A DNA stretch of 15,596 nt, from contig JAFGRZ010000280.1 in assembly GCA_016934895.1 (NCBI GenBank), forward strand, positions 1 through 15,596. The letters are read 5' to 3'. Below, piece after piece: positions 5,879 to 12,377 of this stretch. The number at the start of each line of letters is the position of its first letter. Position 1 is the stretch's first letter. The notes under the pieces were generated by a model. That model saw nothing but the letters and a program-made list of their open reading frames with translations, did not search any database and was not told the DNA's origin. The position numbers and the translations under genes were made by a program. The DNA comes from Candidatus Aminicenantota bacterium. Its GTDB lineage: Bacteria; Acidobacteriota; Aminicenantia; Aminicenantales; UBA8522.

Positions 5879-7537
5879 CTATCTCACCAGCTCCTTGACG
5901 AGGTTCACCGGTTTCAAGAGCTTATAGACAGGGTAGTCCGGGAGCTCGCGGCTCCACTGCGGCACCAGGTAGCGATCAAAGAAGTTCCAGGCTAAGAGCC
6001 CGTCGTCGCTCTCCGGCTCGAGGAGATAGGCGGCCAGGCGGCCGAGAGGCTGAGCGGTCGGGATGATGATCGTCCCGGCGGGAAATTCCCTCGTTTCCAG
6101 CGCATACTCTCCCTTCGCCTGATTCAGGTGGTGTCCCTGGTAGGCCCTTTCCGCCGCCTTGAACTCCGTGAGTTTGAAAACCTCGACTTCGAGGTTGACG
6201 GCCTCGTTGAGTTTCTCCAGGACGAGACCGTGTTGCCGGAGTTTGGCCGCGACATCCGCATCGGGCACGCCGAGCACATAGGCATAAGGAATGGATACCC
6301 TCCGTTTCCCGATCCAATCGGAATAATAGGGGATCGTCAAGACGTTTACTTTTTCGGTCGCTCGAAGCCGCGGTCTCCGCCCCTCACCCTGGGGGATGAC
6401 CTCCGTTTCGTAAGCGTGGATGGTGACCGGGTTCCGGAGCGGCCGCAACTCATATTCCACGAAGAACGGGTCGTCTGGTCCCGGGTCAAGTCCCCTGAGG
6501 ACGGTCCGGCGGTCGGCTTCGGCCGCCAGGTGTTCGATCTCTTCCCAATGCGCCGAACAATAGTCCAGGATGGCGCGGAGGAAATGATAGTTGCCCATGA
6601 CCCGCGCCTTAAAATCGGCATACACATAGTTCTCATCGAGGATGGAGAAACGGTTGCGCAGACCGATGTAATTCGTGACATAGCGGGGCTGGGGTTCGAA
6701 GGTCTGCCAGCCCTTGTCCGGAGCCCTGAAATCCCGGAACCCGCCGTAGCCCGCGGCCGGAGTGCCGTATTTCTCTTCCAGGATGGTCTCGATCTCGGGC
6801 ATCATCTTGTCTCTCTGGTGGGCGAGAATGCCGGCGTCGCCGTTCGGATTGAGTCCCCAGGAATAGGTGACGACCTCCTCGTGGTAGGACCCGTTGGTGG
6901 TGTGGCAGTCGATGAGGAGAAGCGGGTCCCAGTGGAGGAGGACGTTGGCCACGAGCCCGCGGAGCTCGGGACTCTCGAGCTTGATGCTGTCGCGGTTGAG
7001 GTCCAGGTTCTGGCCGTTATAGCGGACGCCGACACCTTCCTTCGGACCTCCCTGGTGCGGCCTGTTTTCCGGCCGGATCTTTTCGTTGCCGTCGGCGTTG
7101 AAAATGGGGGCGATGAGAATGATGAGCTTGTCAAGATAAGGGAGATCCGGGGAGAGAAGGATGTCCCGGGCGAGCACGAGGGAGGCCTCTTTGCCCTCCA
7201 CTTCTCCGGCATGGATGTTGGCCTGGATGTAGACCACACCCCTCTTGTCCTGCCGGAGCGGCGATGGAACGAGGGGCAGGGGCTTCCCGAGGACGAGCAG
7301 CGGAATGTCCCGGCCTTCCGCGCTCCGGGCCAGCGTTTCCACGCGCACGTTTGGGCTGAGTCTCTGCAGGCTCCGGATGAACGACATGACGTCGTCATAC
7401 CGCGAGGTGGCCTGATACCGGCTGCTCTCGGCCACGGTCAGCGGCTTTTCTTGAGCGGCCGCGGTCGATGCGCCGACGAAGATCACTCCCCAAAAAAGAG
7501 CCGCCAGGATTTGAATGGTCCTTATTCGTTTCTTCAT
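5879..7537 (-). CDS. Secreted M14-family zinc carboxypeptidase
   Basis: 552 residues beginning with a Sec signal peptide: MKKRIR, a hydrophobic core at about 8-24, and a probable cut after AAA near residue 28. The M14 catalytic domain spans about 40-330. QANIHAGEVEG gives zinc ligands H109 and E112. NLDLNRD carries the substrate-binding Asn/Arg pair (about 177-183), and LLIDCHTTNG gives the third ligand H212. FSILDENYVYADFK puts the probable catalytic Glu at E302. A C-terminal part of about 195 residues (356-552) has no motif I can name; it could be an accessory beta-rich domain as in other long bacterial M14 enzymes. The enzyme probably trims peptides in the periplasm or outside the cell. 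The start is supported by AGGAG (7545-7549) and an upstream promoter. It is monocistronic and tail-to-tail with the EIIA fusion gene with no bases between the stop codons. Confidence 0.88.
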   Translation of the reverse strand: MKKRIRTIQILAALFWGVIFVGASTAAAQEKPLTVAESSRYQATSRYDDVMSFIRSLQRLSPNVRVETLARSAEGRDIPLLVLGKPLPLVPSPLRQDKRGVVYIQANIHAGEVEGKEASLVLARDILLSPDLPYLDKLIILIAPIFNADGNEKIRPENRPHQGGPKEGVGVRYNGQNLDLNRDSIKLESPELRGLVANVLLHWDPLLLIDCHTTNGSYHEEVVTYSWGLNPNGDAGILAHQRDKMMPEIETILEEKYGTPAAGYGGFRDFRAPDKGWQTFEPQPRYVTNYIGLRNRFSILDENYVYADFKARVMGNYHFLRAILDYCSAHWEEIEHLAAEADRRTVLRGLDPGPDDPFFVEYELRPLRNPVTIHAYETEVIPQGEGRRPRLRATEKVNVLTIPYYSDWIGKRRVSIPYAYVLGVPDADVAAKLRQHGLVLEKLNEAVNLEVEVFKLTEFKAAERAYQGHHLNQAKGEYALETREFPAGTIIIPTAQPLGRLAAYLLEPESDDGLLAWNFFDRYLVPQWSRELPDYPVYKLLKPVNLVKELVR

Positions 7538-7544
7538 TTAAGGT

Positions 7545-7549
7545 CTCCT
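7545..7549 (-). promoter_or_regulatory. Shine-Dalgarno site of the M14 peptidase
   Basis: AGGAG on the minus strand, 7 nt before the ATG at 7537, within GAGAGGAGACC. It confirms the start that gives a full signal peptide. Confidence 0.65.
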
Positions 7550-7572
7550 CTCGGTCTATTGATAATATTGGC

Positions 7573-7601
7573 AGTCTAGTCAATCGATATTGGCGCGTCA
7601 A
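7573..7601 (-). promoter_or_regulatory. Probable promoter of the M14 peptidase
   Basis: On the minus strand TTGACG (7596-7601, 5/6), an exact 17-bp spacer, then TAGACT (7573-7578, 4/6). The start would fall near 7566, giving a leader of about 28 nt containing the AGGAG site. An alternative -10, TATTAT at 7562-7567, has no matching -35. Confidence 0.45.
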
Positions 7602-7760
7602 CAGCAACGGGCAACTGTGCGATTGCCAAGGCGAGGGACAGTGGGGGAGAAACCCGTATGAGGAGTGAGCGGAACCCTGCCCGCTCGTCGCTCCTACGGA
7701 CTTCTCAGCATACATCCCGAGCCTTAGGGAAAAAGAAGAAGATGGGACGAGCCCGTTTTT

Positions 7761-7783
7761 GCTGATTGGCAAAGCCGATCAGC
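7761..7783. repeat. Inverted repeat with AAA loop
   Basis: Arms GCTGATTGGC (7761-7770) and GCCGATCAGC (7774-7783) pair over 10 positions with one G-T wobble, closed by AAA. It is preceded by CCCGTTTTT. It is too regular for chance, but no gene ends here that it would terminate on the + strand. Confidence 0.6.
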
Positions 7784-7790
7784 GGGGGAT

Positions 7791-7812
7791 CCAAGGGGGA
7801 TGGCCCCCTTGG
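7791..7812. repeat. Perfect 9-bp inverted repeat
   Basis: CCAAGGGGG (7791-7799) and CCCCCTTGG (7804-7812) are exact reverse complements around an ATGG loop, 7 bp after the previous hairpin. As RNA this would be very stable. Confidence 0.6.
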
Positions 7813-7862
7813 TCGGAGGACGGAGTCCGAGAAGGGGGGCAGAGAGCGAAGCGAACGTTGGA

Positions 7863-7886
7863 GGGGGAAAGCGCAGCTTTCTCCCC
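7863..7886. repeat. Bulged inverted repeat with GCA loop
   Basis: GGGGGAAAGC (7863-7872) pairs with GCTTTC-CCCC (7876-7886) with a single bulged T at 7882. Third of the strong stems in the block. Confidence 0.5.
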
Positions 7887-7921
7887 CAAGAAGGCGCTGG
7901 GAGAAAATGGGCGTGGTTTCG

Positions 7922-7950
7922 ATACCACTACCCCGAGCCTTTCGTGGTAT
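7922..7950. promoter_or_regulatory. Inverted repeat overlapping the release-factor-like gene promoter
   Basis: ATACCAC (7922-7928) and GTGGTAT (7944-7950) are exact reverse complements with 15 bp between, centre to centre 22 bp. The right arm overlaps the extended -10. A further GTGGT at 7913-7917 could pair with the left arm instead. The geometry suits a dimeric repressor site. Confidence 0.35.
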
Positions 7951-7953
7951 GAT
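7945..7953 (+). promoter_or_regulatory. Extended -10 promoter giving a leaderless mRNA
   Basis: TGG-TATGAT is a TGn extended -10 with a 5/6 hexamer. Exactly 6 bp (7954-7959) separate it from the ATG at 7960, so the normal start point is the A of the start codon. No good -35 and no Shine-Dalgarno sequence are present. Confidence 0.55.
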
Positions 7954-7959
7954 ACGGAC

Positions 7960-8382
7960 ATGATCCATTTCGGGGTCCGGCCGGAAAAGCAGGATGCGCT
8001 CCGCCTCAAGATGGACCGCCTGGGCATCCGCGAAGAGGACATCACCGAGAAGTTCATCCACGGCGGCGGCAAAGGCGGCCAGAAAATCAACAAGACCGCC
8101 AACTGCGTCTATCTGAAACACCGTCCCACCGGGATCGAAGTGAAGTGCCAGACGGAGCGCTCCCAGCTTCTCAACCGCTTTCTGGCCCGCCGCATCTTGG
8201 TTGAAAAGATCGAAAGAAAGATCCTCGGTGAGCAAAGCGAGGAAGTTCAGCGGATCGAGAAAATCCGCCGGCAGAAGAGGAAACGGTCGAGAAAAGCAAA
8301 ACTCAAGATGCTCGAAGCCAAGAAGAAACGGGCCAAGATCAAGCTGCTACGGGCTTTCCGCCCGGGTCCGGATGACCTTTGA
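7960..8382 (+). CDS. Release-factor-like GGQ protein (MTRFR/C12orf65-like ribosome rescue candidate)
   Basis: A 140-residue protein consisting of a class I release factor GGQ domain plus a basic tail, with no stop-codon-recognition domain. The motif FIHGGGKGGQKINKTANCVYL (residues 32-52) contains GGQ at 39-41, whose glutamine would promote peptidyl-tRNA hydrolysis. The following KHRPTGIEVKCQTERS resembles the mitochondrial rescue factor MTRFR (C12orf65), which reads LKHxPSGIVVKC at this place as I recall it, more than ArfB or RF1/RF2. The tail from about residue 95 is a Lys/Arg-rich helix, as in rescue factors that bind the ribosome or 23S RNA. The ATG at 7960 is chosen because the family starts just before the GGQ domain; an open upstream extension to 7759 is repeat-like. 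The gene converges on the M20 gene, with 6 bp between stops. Confidence 0.82.
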   Translation: MIHFGVRPEKQDALRLKMDRLGIREEDITEKFIHGGGKGGQKINKTANCVYLKHRPTGIEVKCQTERSQLLNRFLARRILVEKIERKILGEQSEEVQRIEKIRRQKRKRSRKAKLKMLEAKKKRAKIKLLRAFRPGPDDL

Positions 8383-8388
8383 TTTTCC

Positions 8389-9609
8389 TCAGCCGGCCAG
8401 CCGAAGGAGTGTTTGAAGAAGGAGGTTGGCGCCGGTCTCCAGGTCCTTCCAGTCGATCATCTCCTCCGGGGAGTGGCTGATCCCGTCGCGGCAAGGGATG
8501 AAGATCATCCCCGTCTCGGCCAGTGGGGCGACGATCTGGGCGTCATGGCCGGCGCCGCTCGTCAACGCCATCCAGGAATAGCCGAGTTTTCCGCATTCGT
8601 CCTTCATGATCCCGATGATCCGTTCGGAAAGGGCGACGGGCTCGGTGCGGTCGATCGCCCGCCAAAAGAACTCGGTTCCCCGGGTCGAGGCGATATCGGC
8701 GGCCATCTCCCGGAGTTCTGTGTCCAAAACACGGAGGGTATCGCCGGAACTGCTGCGGAGGTCGAGGGTGAAATCGACCTTGCCGGGGACGACGCTGAAC
8801 GAGCCGGGATGGGCGGTGATCCTGCCGACGGTGATCATGCTCCCGTAGTGTTTGGTGGCCACGAGCTGAGTGCCGCGGAGAGCGAAATCGGCCGTTGCCA
8901 GAAAGGCGTCGCGGCGCAGTTCGAGCGGCGTCGTTCCGGCATGAGAAGCCTGGCCGACGAAAGAGCATTGGCGGTAAATTTTTCCCGCGATACGTTCGAC
9001 GATGCCGATGGATATTTCCTCCATCTCAAGTGTGGTCCCCTGCTCGATGTGGAGTTCGAGGTAGGAGTCGAGTTGGGGCCTCTCCTTGTGGGCGCCCAGG
9101 ATACTCTCCAAACTGAACTCCGTTCCCTCCAGGATGGTTCCGAGCGGCCGGCCGAACGGAGTGAGCCCTGTGTTGATCTCTTCTCTGCTCAGAGTTCCGG
9201 CGAACGCCCGGCTGCCCAGGAAATCCCCCACCAGGTTGCCTTCCTCATCGGTGAAAGAGACGAGTTCCAAAGGCTTGGACAGGGTTCTTCCCTCCTCCTT
9301 GATCCGGCGCAGGCATTCGAGGGCCGCCAGCACACCCGCCGCTCCGTCGAACGCTCCGCCGTTGATGACCGTATCGATATGAGATCCGACGAGAACGGTC
9401 GGGCCGTCAGCGCCGAGGCGCCCGAAAATATTTCCGGCGCCGTCCTGCCGGTGATATAGCCCGGCCTCGCAGATCCTGTTCTTCAGCCAGGCCCGGGCCT
9501 CGAAGTCCGCCTGGCTGAAGGACGGCCGGGTCACTCCGCCCCGGGGATCCCGGCCGATCCGAGACAGGTCCTCGACGTCTTTGCGAAGGCGCTCCAGATT
9601 TATCTTCAT
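8389..9609 (-). CDS. M20-family Zn-dependent amidohydrolase (N-carbamoyl-amino acid / allantoate amidohydrolase type)
   Basis: 406 residues, the usual length for the hydantoinase/carbamoylase subgroup of M20 peptidases. The di-metal ligands are visible in order: H77 in GSHIDTV, bridging D88 in GAFDGAAG, E123 in SFTDEEGN (E122 possible), H187 in LELHIEQG and H379 in GISHSPEE. FVGQASHAGTTP contains the dimerisation-domain histidine (H223), and SGAGHDAQ (about 351-358) is a subgroup hallmark. Such enzymes cleave N-carbamoyl-L-amino acids, allantoate, ureidoglycolate or beta-ureidopropionate in the cytoplasm; the substrate cannot be chosen from sequence alone. The ATG overlaps the pdxJ stop by 4 bp (ATGA), so it is the last gene of the ftsH operon. 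No hydantoinase or purine-catabolism gene is in view. Confidence 0.88.
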   Translation of the reverse strand: MKINLERLRKDVEDLSRIGRDPRGGVTRPSFSQADFEARAWLKNRICEAGLYHRQDGAGNIFGRLGADGPTVLVGSHIDTVINGGAFDGAAGVLAALECLRRIKEEGRTLSKPLELVSFTDEEGNLVGDFLGSRAFAGTLSREEINTGLTPFGRPLGTILEGTEFSLESILGAHKERPQLDSYLELHIEQGTTLEMEEISIGIVERIAGKIYRQCSFVGQASHAGTTPLELRRDAFLATADFALRGTQLVATKHYGSMITVGRITAHPGSFSVVPGKVDFTLDLRSSSGDTLRVLDTELREMAADIASTRGTEFFWRAIDRTEPVALSERIIGIMKDECGKLGYSWMALTSGAGHDAQIVAPLAETGMIFIPCRDGISHSPEEMIDWKDLETGANLLLQTLLRLAG

Positions 9610-10313
9610 AGCCGCACTGTCATTTCCTGGACGGCTTGAACGATGCCGACGACCGCCGCCCGGGCGACGATGGAGAACCCGATGCTGAGCTCAACGATCT
9701 CGGGGATCCCGACGATCTCACCCACGTTCCGGTAGTCCAGGCCGTGCCCGGCGTGAACCGCCAGGCCCAGGTTGTGCGCGAGGGTCGCCGCCTGCTTGAC
9801 CTTTTTCAATGATCTCTCTCTGGCCGCTCCCGGGTTCAGGTCGGCGAACTTGCCCGTGTTGATCTCGATGAGATCGACGTCGAGCTTGGCGCAGGTATTG
9901 ATCTGACCGGGATCCGGATCGACAAAAATGCTGACCCTGATCCCGGCCTTTTTGAGGTCGCGGATGAACGGGCCGAGAACCCTTTGTCCCGCGATGACAT
10001 TCAGGCCCCCCGAGGTGGTCAGTTCCTCACGCCGTTCCGGCACCAGCGATACGACATCCGGCTTGATCCTGAGGGCGATTTTTTTCATCTCCCCGGTGGC
10101 CGCCATCTCCAATATGAGCTTGGTCTTGACAACCTCGCGCAAGAGGCGAAGGTCGCGTTCCTGGATGTGGCGCCGGTCGCCCCTGAGGTGGACGACGATG
10201 CCCTCCGCTCCGGCCTGCTCGGCCAGCAGGGCGACGAGCACGGGATCCGGCTCGTCACTCCGGCGGGCCTGGCGGAGTGTCGCGAAATGATCGACATTGA
10301 CCGCAAGTTTCAT
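9606..10313 (-). CDS. pdxJ: Pyridoxine 5'-phosphate synthase
   Basis: PdxJ condenses 3-amino-2-oxopropyl phosphate with 1-deoxy-D-xylulose 5-phosphate to pyridoxine 5'-phosphate, the last ring-closing step of DXP-dependent vitamin B6 synthesis. The family signatures are VNVDHFATLRQARR at the N-terminus, GIVVHLRGDRRHIQERD, LILEMA, LVPERREELTTSGGLNV, LIEINTGKFAD and VHAGHGLDYRNV with the conserved catalytic-site histidine. I place the start at the ATG at 10313 (235 residues, MKLAVNVDHFA), which has AAGGAG 6 nt upstream and fits the family N-terminus. The ATG at 10331 (241 residues) overlaps the glmM stop as ATGA and remains possible. The stop overlaps the M20 gene by 4 bp. The glmM-pdxJ order is common in Deltaproteobacteria, where acpS often follows. 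Confidence 0.94.
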   Translation of the reverse strand: MKLAVNVDHFATLRQARRSDEPDPVLVALLAEQAGAEGIVVHLRGDRRHIQERDLRLLREVVKTKLILEMAATGEMKKIALRIKPDVVSLVPERREELTTSGGLNVIAGQRVLGPFIRDLKKAGIRVSIFVDPDPGQINTCAKLDVDLIEINTGKFADLNPGAARERSLKKVKQAATLAHNLGLAVHAGHGLDYRNVGEIVGIPEIVELSIGFSIVARAAVVGIVQAVQEMTVRL

Positions 10314-10319
10314 TCTTCT

Positions 10320-10325
10320 CTCCTT
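10320..10325 (-). promoter_or_regulatory. Shine-Dalgarno site deciding the pdxJ start
   Basis: AAGGAG on the minus strand is 6 nt before the ATG at 10313 and lies inside the reading frame that would begin at 10331. It supports the downstream start. Confidence 0.6.
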
Positions 10326-10327
10326 GC

Positions 10328-11674
10328 TCATTCTCTGAGGTACTTGGCGATGACCGAGGTCAGCCGGGCGGCCTGCGCCTCGATCCGGGCGAGATCCTCT
10401 CCCTCGATCATGACCCTGGCCAGCGGCTCGGTCCCGGAATAGCGGACATCGAGTCGCCCCGTCCCGGCCAGATCCGCCCGGATCTCGTCGATCGTCCGCA
10501 CGATCTCGGGAAATTGACCGAAATCGGCCTTCTCTCTGACCCGGACGTTGTGGAGGACCTGGGGGAATTCCTTGAGCTCTCCGGTCAACCGGGAAAAGGT
10601 CACGCCGGCCGCCAGCATGGCTTCGAGCATCCTCAGGCTGGTCAGGATGCCGTCGCCGGTCGGGCAGTCGTCCAGAAAGATGGTGTGACCGGATTGCTCG
10701 CCGCCCAGGTTGGCCCCGGTCTCCCTCATCTTGTCGAGCACATACTTGTCGCCGACCCGGGTCCGGATGAGTTCGACGCCCATGTCCCGGAGCCCTTTCT
10801 CCAGACCCATATTGCTCATGGTGGTCGCGACCACCGTGTTGCCCTTGAGCCGTCCTCCCTTCAACATAGAGCGAGCCTGCACGAACAGCGTGTGATCGCC
10901 GTTCAGGATCTTGCCGGTCTCGTCCACCCAGAGCGCCCGGTCGGCGTCTCCGTCATAGGCGATGCCCACATCGGCCCGGGAGGCAACGACATGGCGGGCG
11001 AGGTTATGAGGATGGAGAGAGCCGCAGCGCCGGTTGATATTGTGCCCGTCAGGACCGTTGAAAATAGGGATGACCCTGAAACCCAGCCTGAAAAAAACAG
11101 TCGGGGCGATGACCGAACTGGCCCCGTTGGAACAATCCAGGACGACCGTCACTTCTTTATGATGTCCGGGATCCCGGAACCGTTCCATGAGAAAGTCCTC
11201 ATAATCGTCGACGAGCTCGGGCCGCGGCTCAAGAGGGCTTTCAGGGAAAGCGGGCAAGCCTCTTCCCGGTCCTTTAAGGATGGCTCTTTCCAGGCGGATC
11301 TCCCATGCATCCGGTATCTTGATTCCCTCCGCTGAAAAAATCTTGATCCCGTTGTCGCGAAAAGGATTATGGGAGGCCGAGATGACGATCCCGGCGGAGA
11401 AACGGTGTTTACAAGTCAGAAACGACACGGCGGACGTGGGGACGATTCCCGCCGAGACGCTTTCTCCGCCGGCCGATCCGATCCCGGCGGCCAACGCCTT
11501 TTCGATCCAGGGACCGGATTCCCGGGTGTCCCGGCCGATCAAGACGCGAGGCTCCAGCTTCTCTTCCTCGAGAAGTCCGGCGAGGGCCCGGCCGAGGATG
11601 CGGATGGTGAGATCATCGAGCGGATATTGGCCGGCGACGGCGCGAAGCCCGTCGGTTCCAAAAAGCGTTTTCAT
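10328..11674 (-). CDS. glmM: Phosphoglucosamine mutase
   Basis: 448 residues, normal for GlmM. It interconverts glucosamine 6-phosphate and glucosamine 1-phosphate, feeding UDP-GlcNAc for peptidoglycan and lipopolysaccharide. The four alpha-D-phosphohexomutase regions are complete. ISASHNPFRDNGIK carries the phosphoserine S101. YDGDADR (240-246) binds Mg with D241, D243 and D245. GGEQSGH (324-330) is the sugar-binding loop, and RYSGTEPLARVMIEG (from about 412) is the phosphate-binding loop. The N-terminal FGTDGLRAVAG is typical of GlmM rather than PgmB/ManB. The ATG overlaps the cdaR stop as ATGA, directly after an A8 run. The only SD-like bases (AAAGGG) touch the ATG, so translation probably depends on coupling or on a frameshift from cdaR. 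The position after cdaA-cdaR matches Firmicutes, where CdaA and CdaR interact with GlmM. Confidence 0.96.
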   Translation of the reverse strand: MKTLFGTDGLRAVAGQYPLDDLTIRILGRALAGLLEEEKLEPRVLIGRDTRESGPWIEKALAAGIGSAGGESVSAGIVPTSAVSFLTCKHRFSAGIVISASHNPFRDNGIKIFSAEGIKIPDAWEIRLERAILKGPGRGLPAFPESPLEPRPELVDDYEDFLMERFRDPGHHKEVTVVLDCSNGASSVIAPTVFFRLGFRVIPIFNGPDGHNINRRCGSLHPHNLARHVVASRADVGIAYDGDADRALWVDETGKILNGDHTLFVQARSMLKGGRLKGNTVVATTMSNMGLEKGLRDMGVELIRTRVGDKYVLDKMRETGANLGGEQSGHTIFLDDCPTGDGILTSLRMLEAMLAAGVTFSRLTGELKEFPQVLHNVRVREKADFGQFPEIVRTIDEIRADLAGTGRLDVRYSGTEPLARVMIEGEDLARIEAQAARLTSVIAKYLRE

Positions 11675-12375
11675 CCCTTTTTTTTCTCAGGGGCCGGCTT
11701 TTCCACCGGGCCGATCACTTCCATGAAGATCCGGATCCTGGCTTTGGCCCGTGCTGTGGCCAGGCGCAGCTCGGGCTTGGGAAGAATGAGGTCGGCCTCA
11801 ACCTCGGTGGATGAGGTCAACTCCGAGATGTCCACCGGGCTGGTCGAAACCTTGTCCTTCTCACCGAACTTGCTCTCCGGTCCCTTAACCAGCACCCGGG
11901 GGGGTATCACTTCGATCTTGGCGATGCCGTATCCCTCCTTGGCCTGACCGATGATATTGGGCGCGATATCGAGAGAGACCTGCCGGGTCCGCTCGAGTTT
12001 GAGCCGGACCACGGCGGGAGATATCCGAACCACCTCGGCCCCTGTCGGGATGCTGATCATCGTTTCGTTGAGGGGATATTCGCGCTGGTAGATGGAAGCC
12101 CGGCTGAGATTGAGCTTGGCGGAGACATTGACGGCGCTGATTTCATCGATGATCCTGTTGGGCGCCCGGATGGTGACATCGACGATCGGGTCGGGTTTCT
12201 CCACGAGTTCCATGTCGGCCGGAATGTTGTGGGTTTCCAAGGGGATGGTCAGCGTTTTTTCCGAAAAAGTCTTTTCCTCGGGGATCAGGGAGAGCCAGAC
12301 GAAGAAGGCGATGATGAGAGAGAGGAGCTTGAGCTCCCAGTTGCGGAGGAGGAGATTGCGTAGGGTTTTCATCAT
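11671..12375 (-). CDS. cdaR: CdaR / YbbR-domain regulator of diadenylate cyclase
   Basis: 234 residues: a short basic N-terminus, one membrane segment (about 17-31), then an extracytoplasmic region of YbbR repeats. One repeat spans about 38-120 and a clearer one about 130-215, with IGQAKEGYGIAKIEVIPPRVLVKGPES and VSTSPVDISELTSS as the typical YbbR strand pattern. In Firmicutes CdaR binds the membrane part of CdaA and tunes c-di-AMP synthesis. Firmicute CdaR often has three or four YbbR repeats, so this is a short form. It starts 2 bp after the cdaA stop, with a poor Shine-Dalgarno (GGGGT), so coupling is likely. Two ATGs in tandem (12375 and 12372) cannot be told apart. The Pro/Lys tail PVEKPAPEKKKG encodes the slippery A-run at the glmM junction. 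Confidence 0.88.
   Translation of the reverse strand: MMKTLRNLLLRNWELKLLSLIIAFFVWLSLIPEEKTFSEKTLTIPLETHNIPADMELVEKPDPIVDVTIRAPNRIIDEISAVNVSAKLNLSRASIYQREYPLNETMISIPTGAEVVRISPAVVRLKLERTRQVSLDIAPNIIGQAKEGYGIAKIEVIPPRVLVKGPESKFGEKDKVSTSPVDISELTSSTEVEADLILPKPELRLATARAKARIRIFMEVIGPVEKPAPEKKKG
11677..11683 (-). other. In-frame A AAA AAG slippery heptamer at the cdaR-glmM junction
   Basis: The last cdaR codons read GAG AAA AAA AAG GGA TGA, so a dnaX-type heptamer A AAA AAG is in the correct phase within an A8 run (11678-11685). A -1 slip would read on as K K G M K T L F G, entering glmM in its own frame. A GC-rich 6-bp stem (11635-11654) lies 22 nt downstream, further than is usual for a stimulator. 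Confidence 0.45.
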
Positions 12376-12377
12376 GT

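Larger units (their letters stand above)
7602..7959. other. Non-coding block with a cluster of inverted repeats
   Basis: No convincing gene lies between the two divergent promoters here. The block is G-rich and packed with self-complementary pieces. These are: arms 7667-7672/7681-7686 with AGGAG/CTCCT flanks; a stem of 10 pairs with an AAA loop (7761-7783); a perfect 9-bp stem with an ATGG loop (7791-7812); TCGGA/TCCGA at 7813-7830; and a stem of about 10 pairs with a GCA loop and one bulged T (7863-7886). Neither predicted neighbouring transcript covers most of it. It could be a dispersed repeat, a structured RNA, or the remains of an element. The reading frame through 7759-7959 is open into the release-factor-like gene but looks like no protein. 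Confidence 0.5.

Noticed and set aside
6128..7579. A 483-codon open frame opposite the M14 peptidase
   Set aside because: Antisense shadow of a gene with signal peptide, zinc ligands and a good ribosome-binding site; no motif in the shadow.
7759..7959. N-terminal extension of the release-factor-like protein from a TTG
   Set aside because: The extra 67 codons run through inverted repeats, look like no protein, and sit before a promoter placed exactly at the ATG of 7960.
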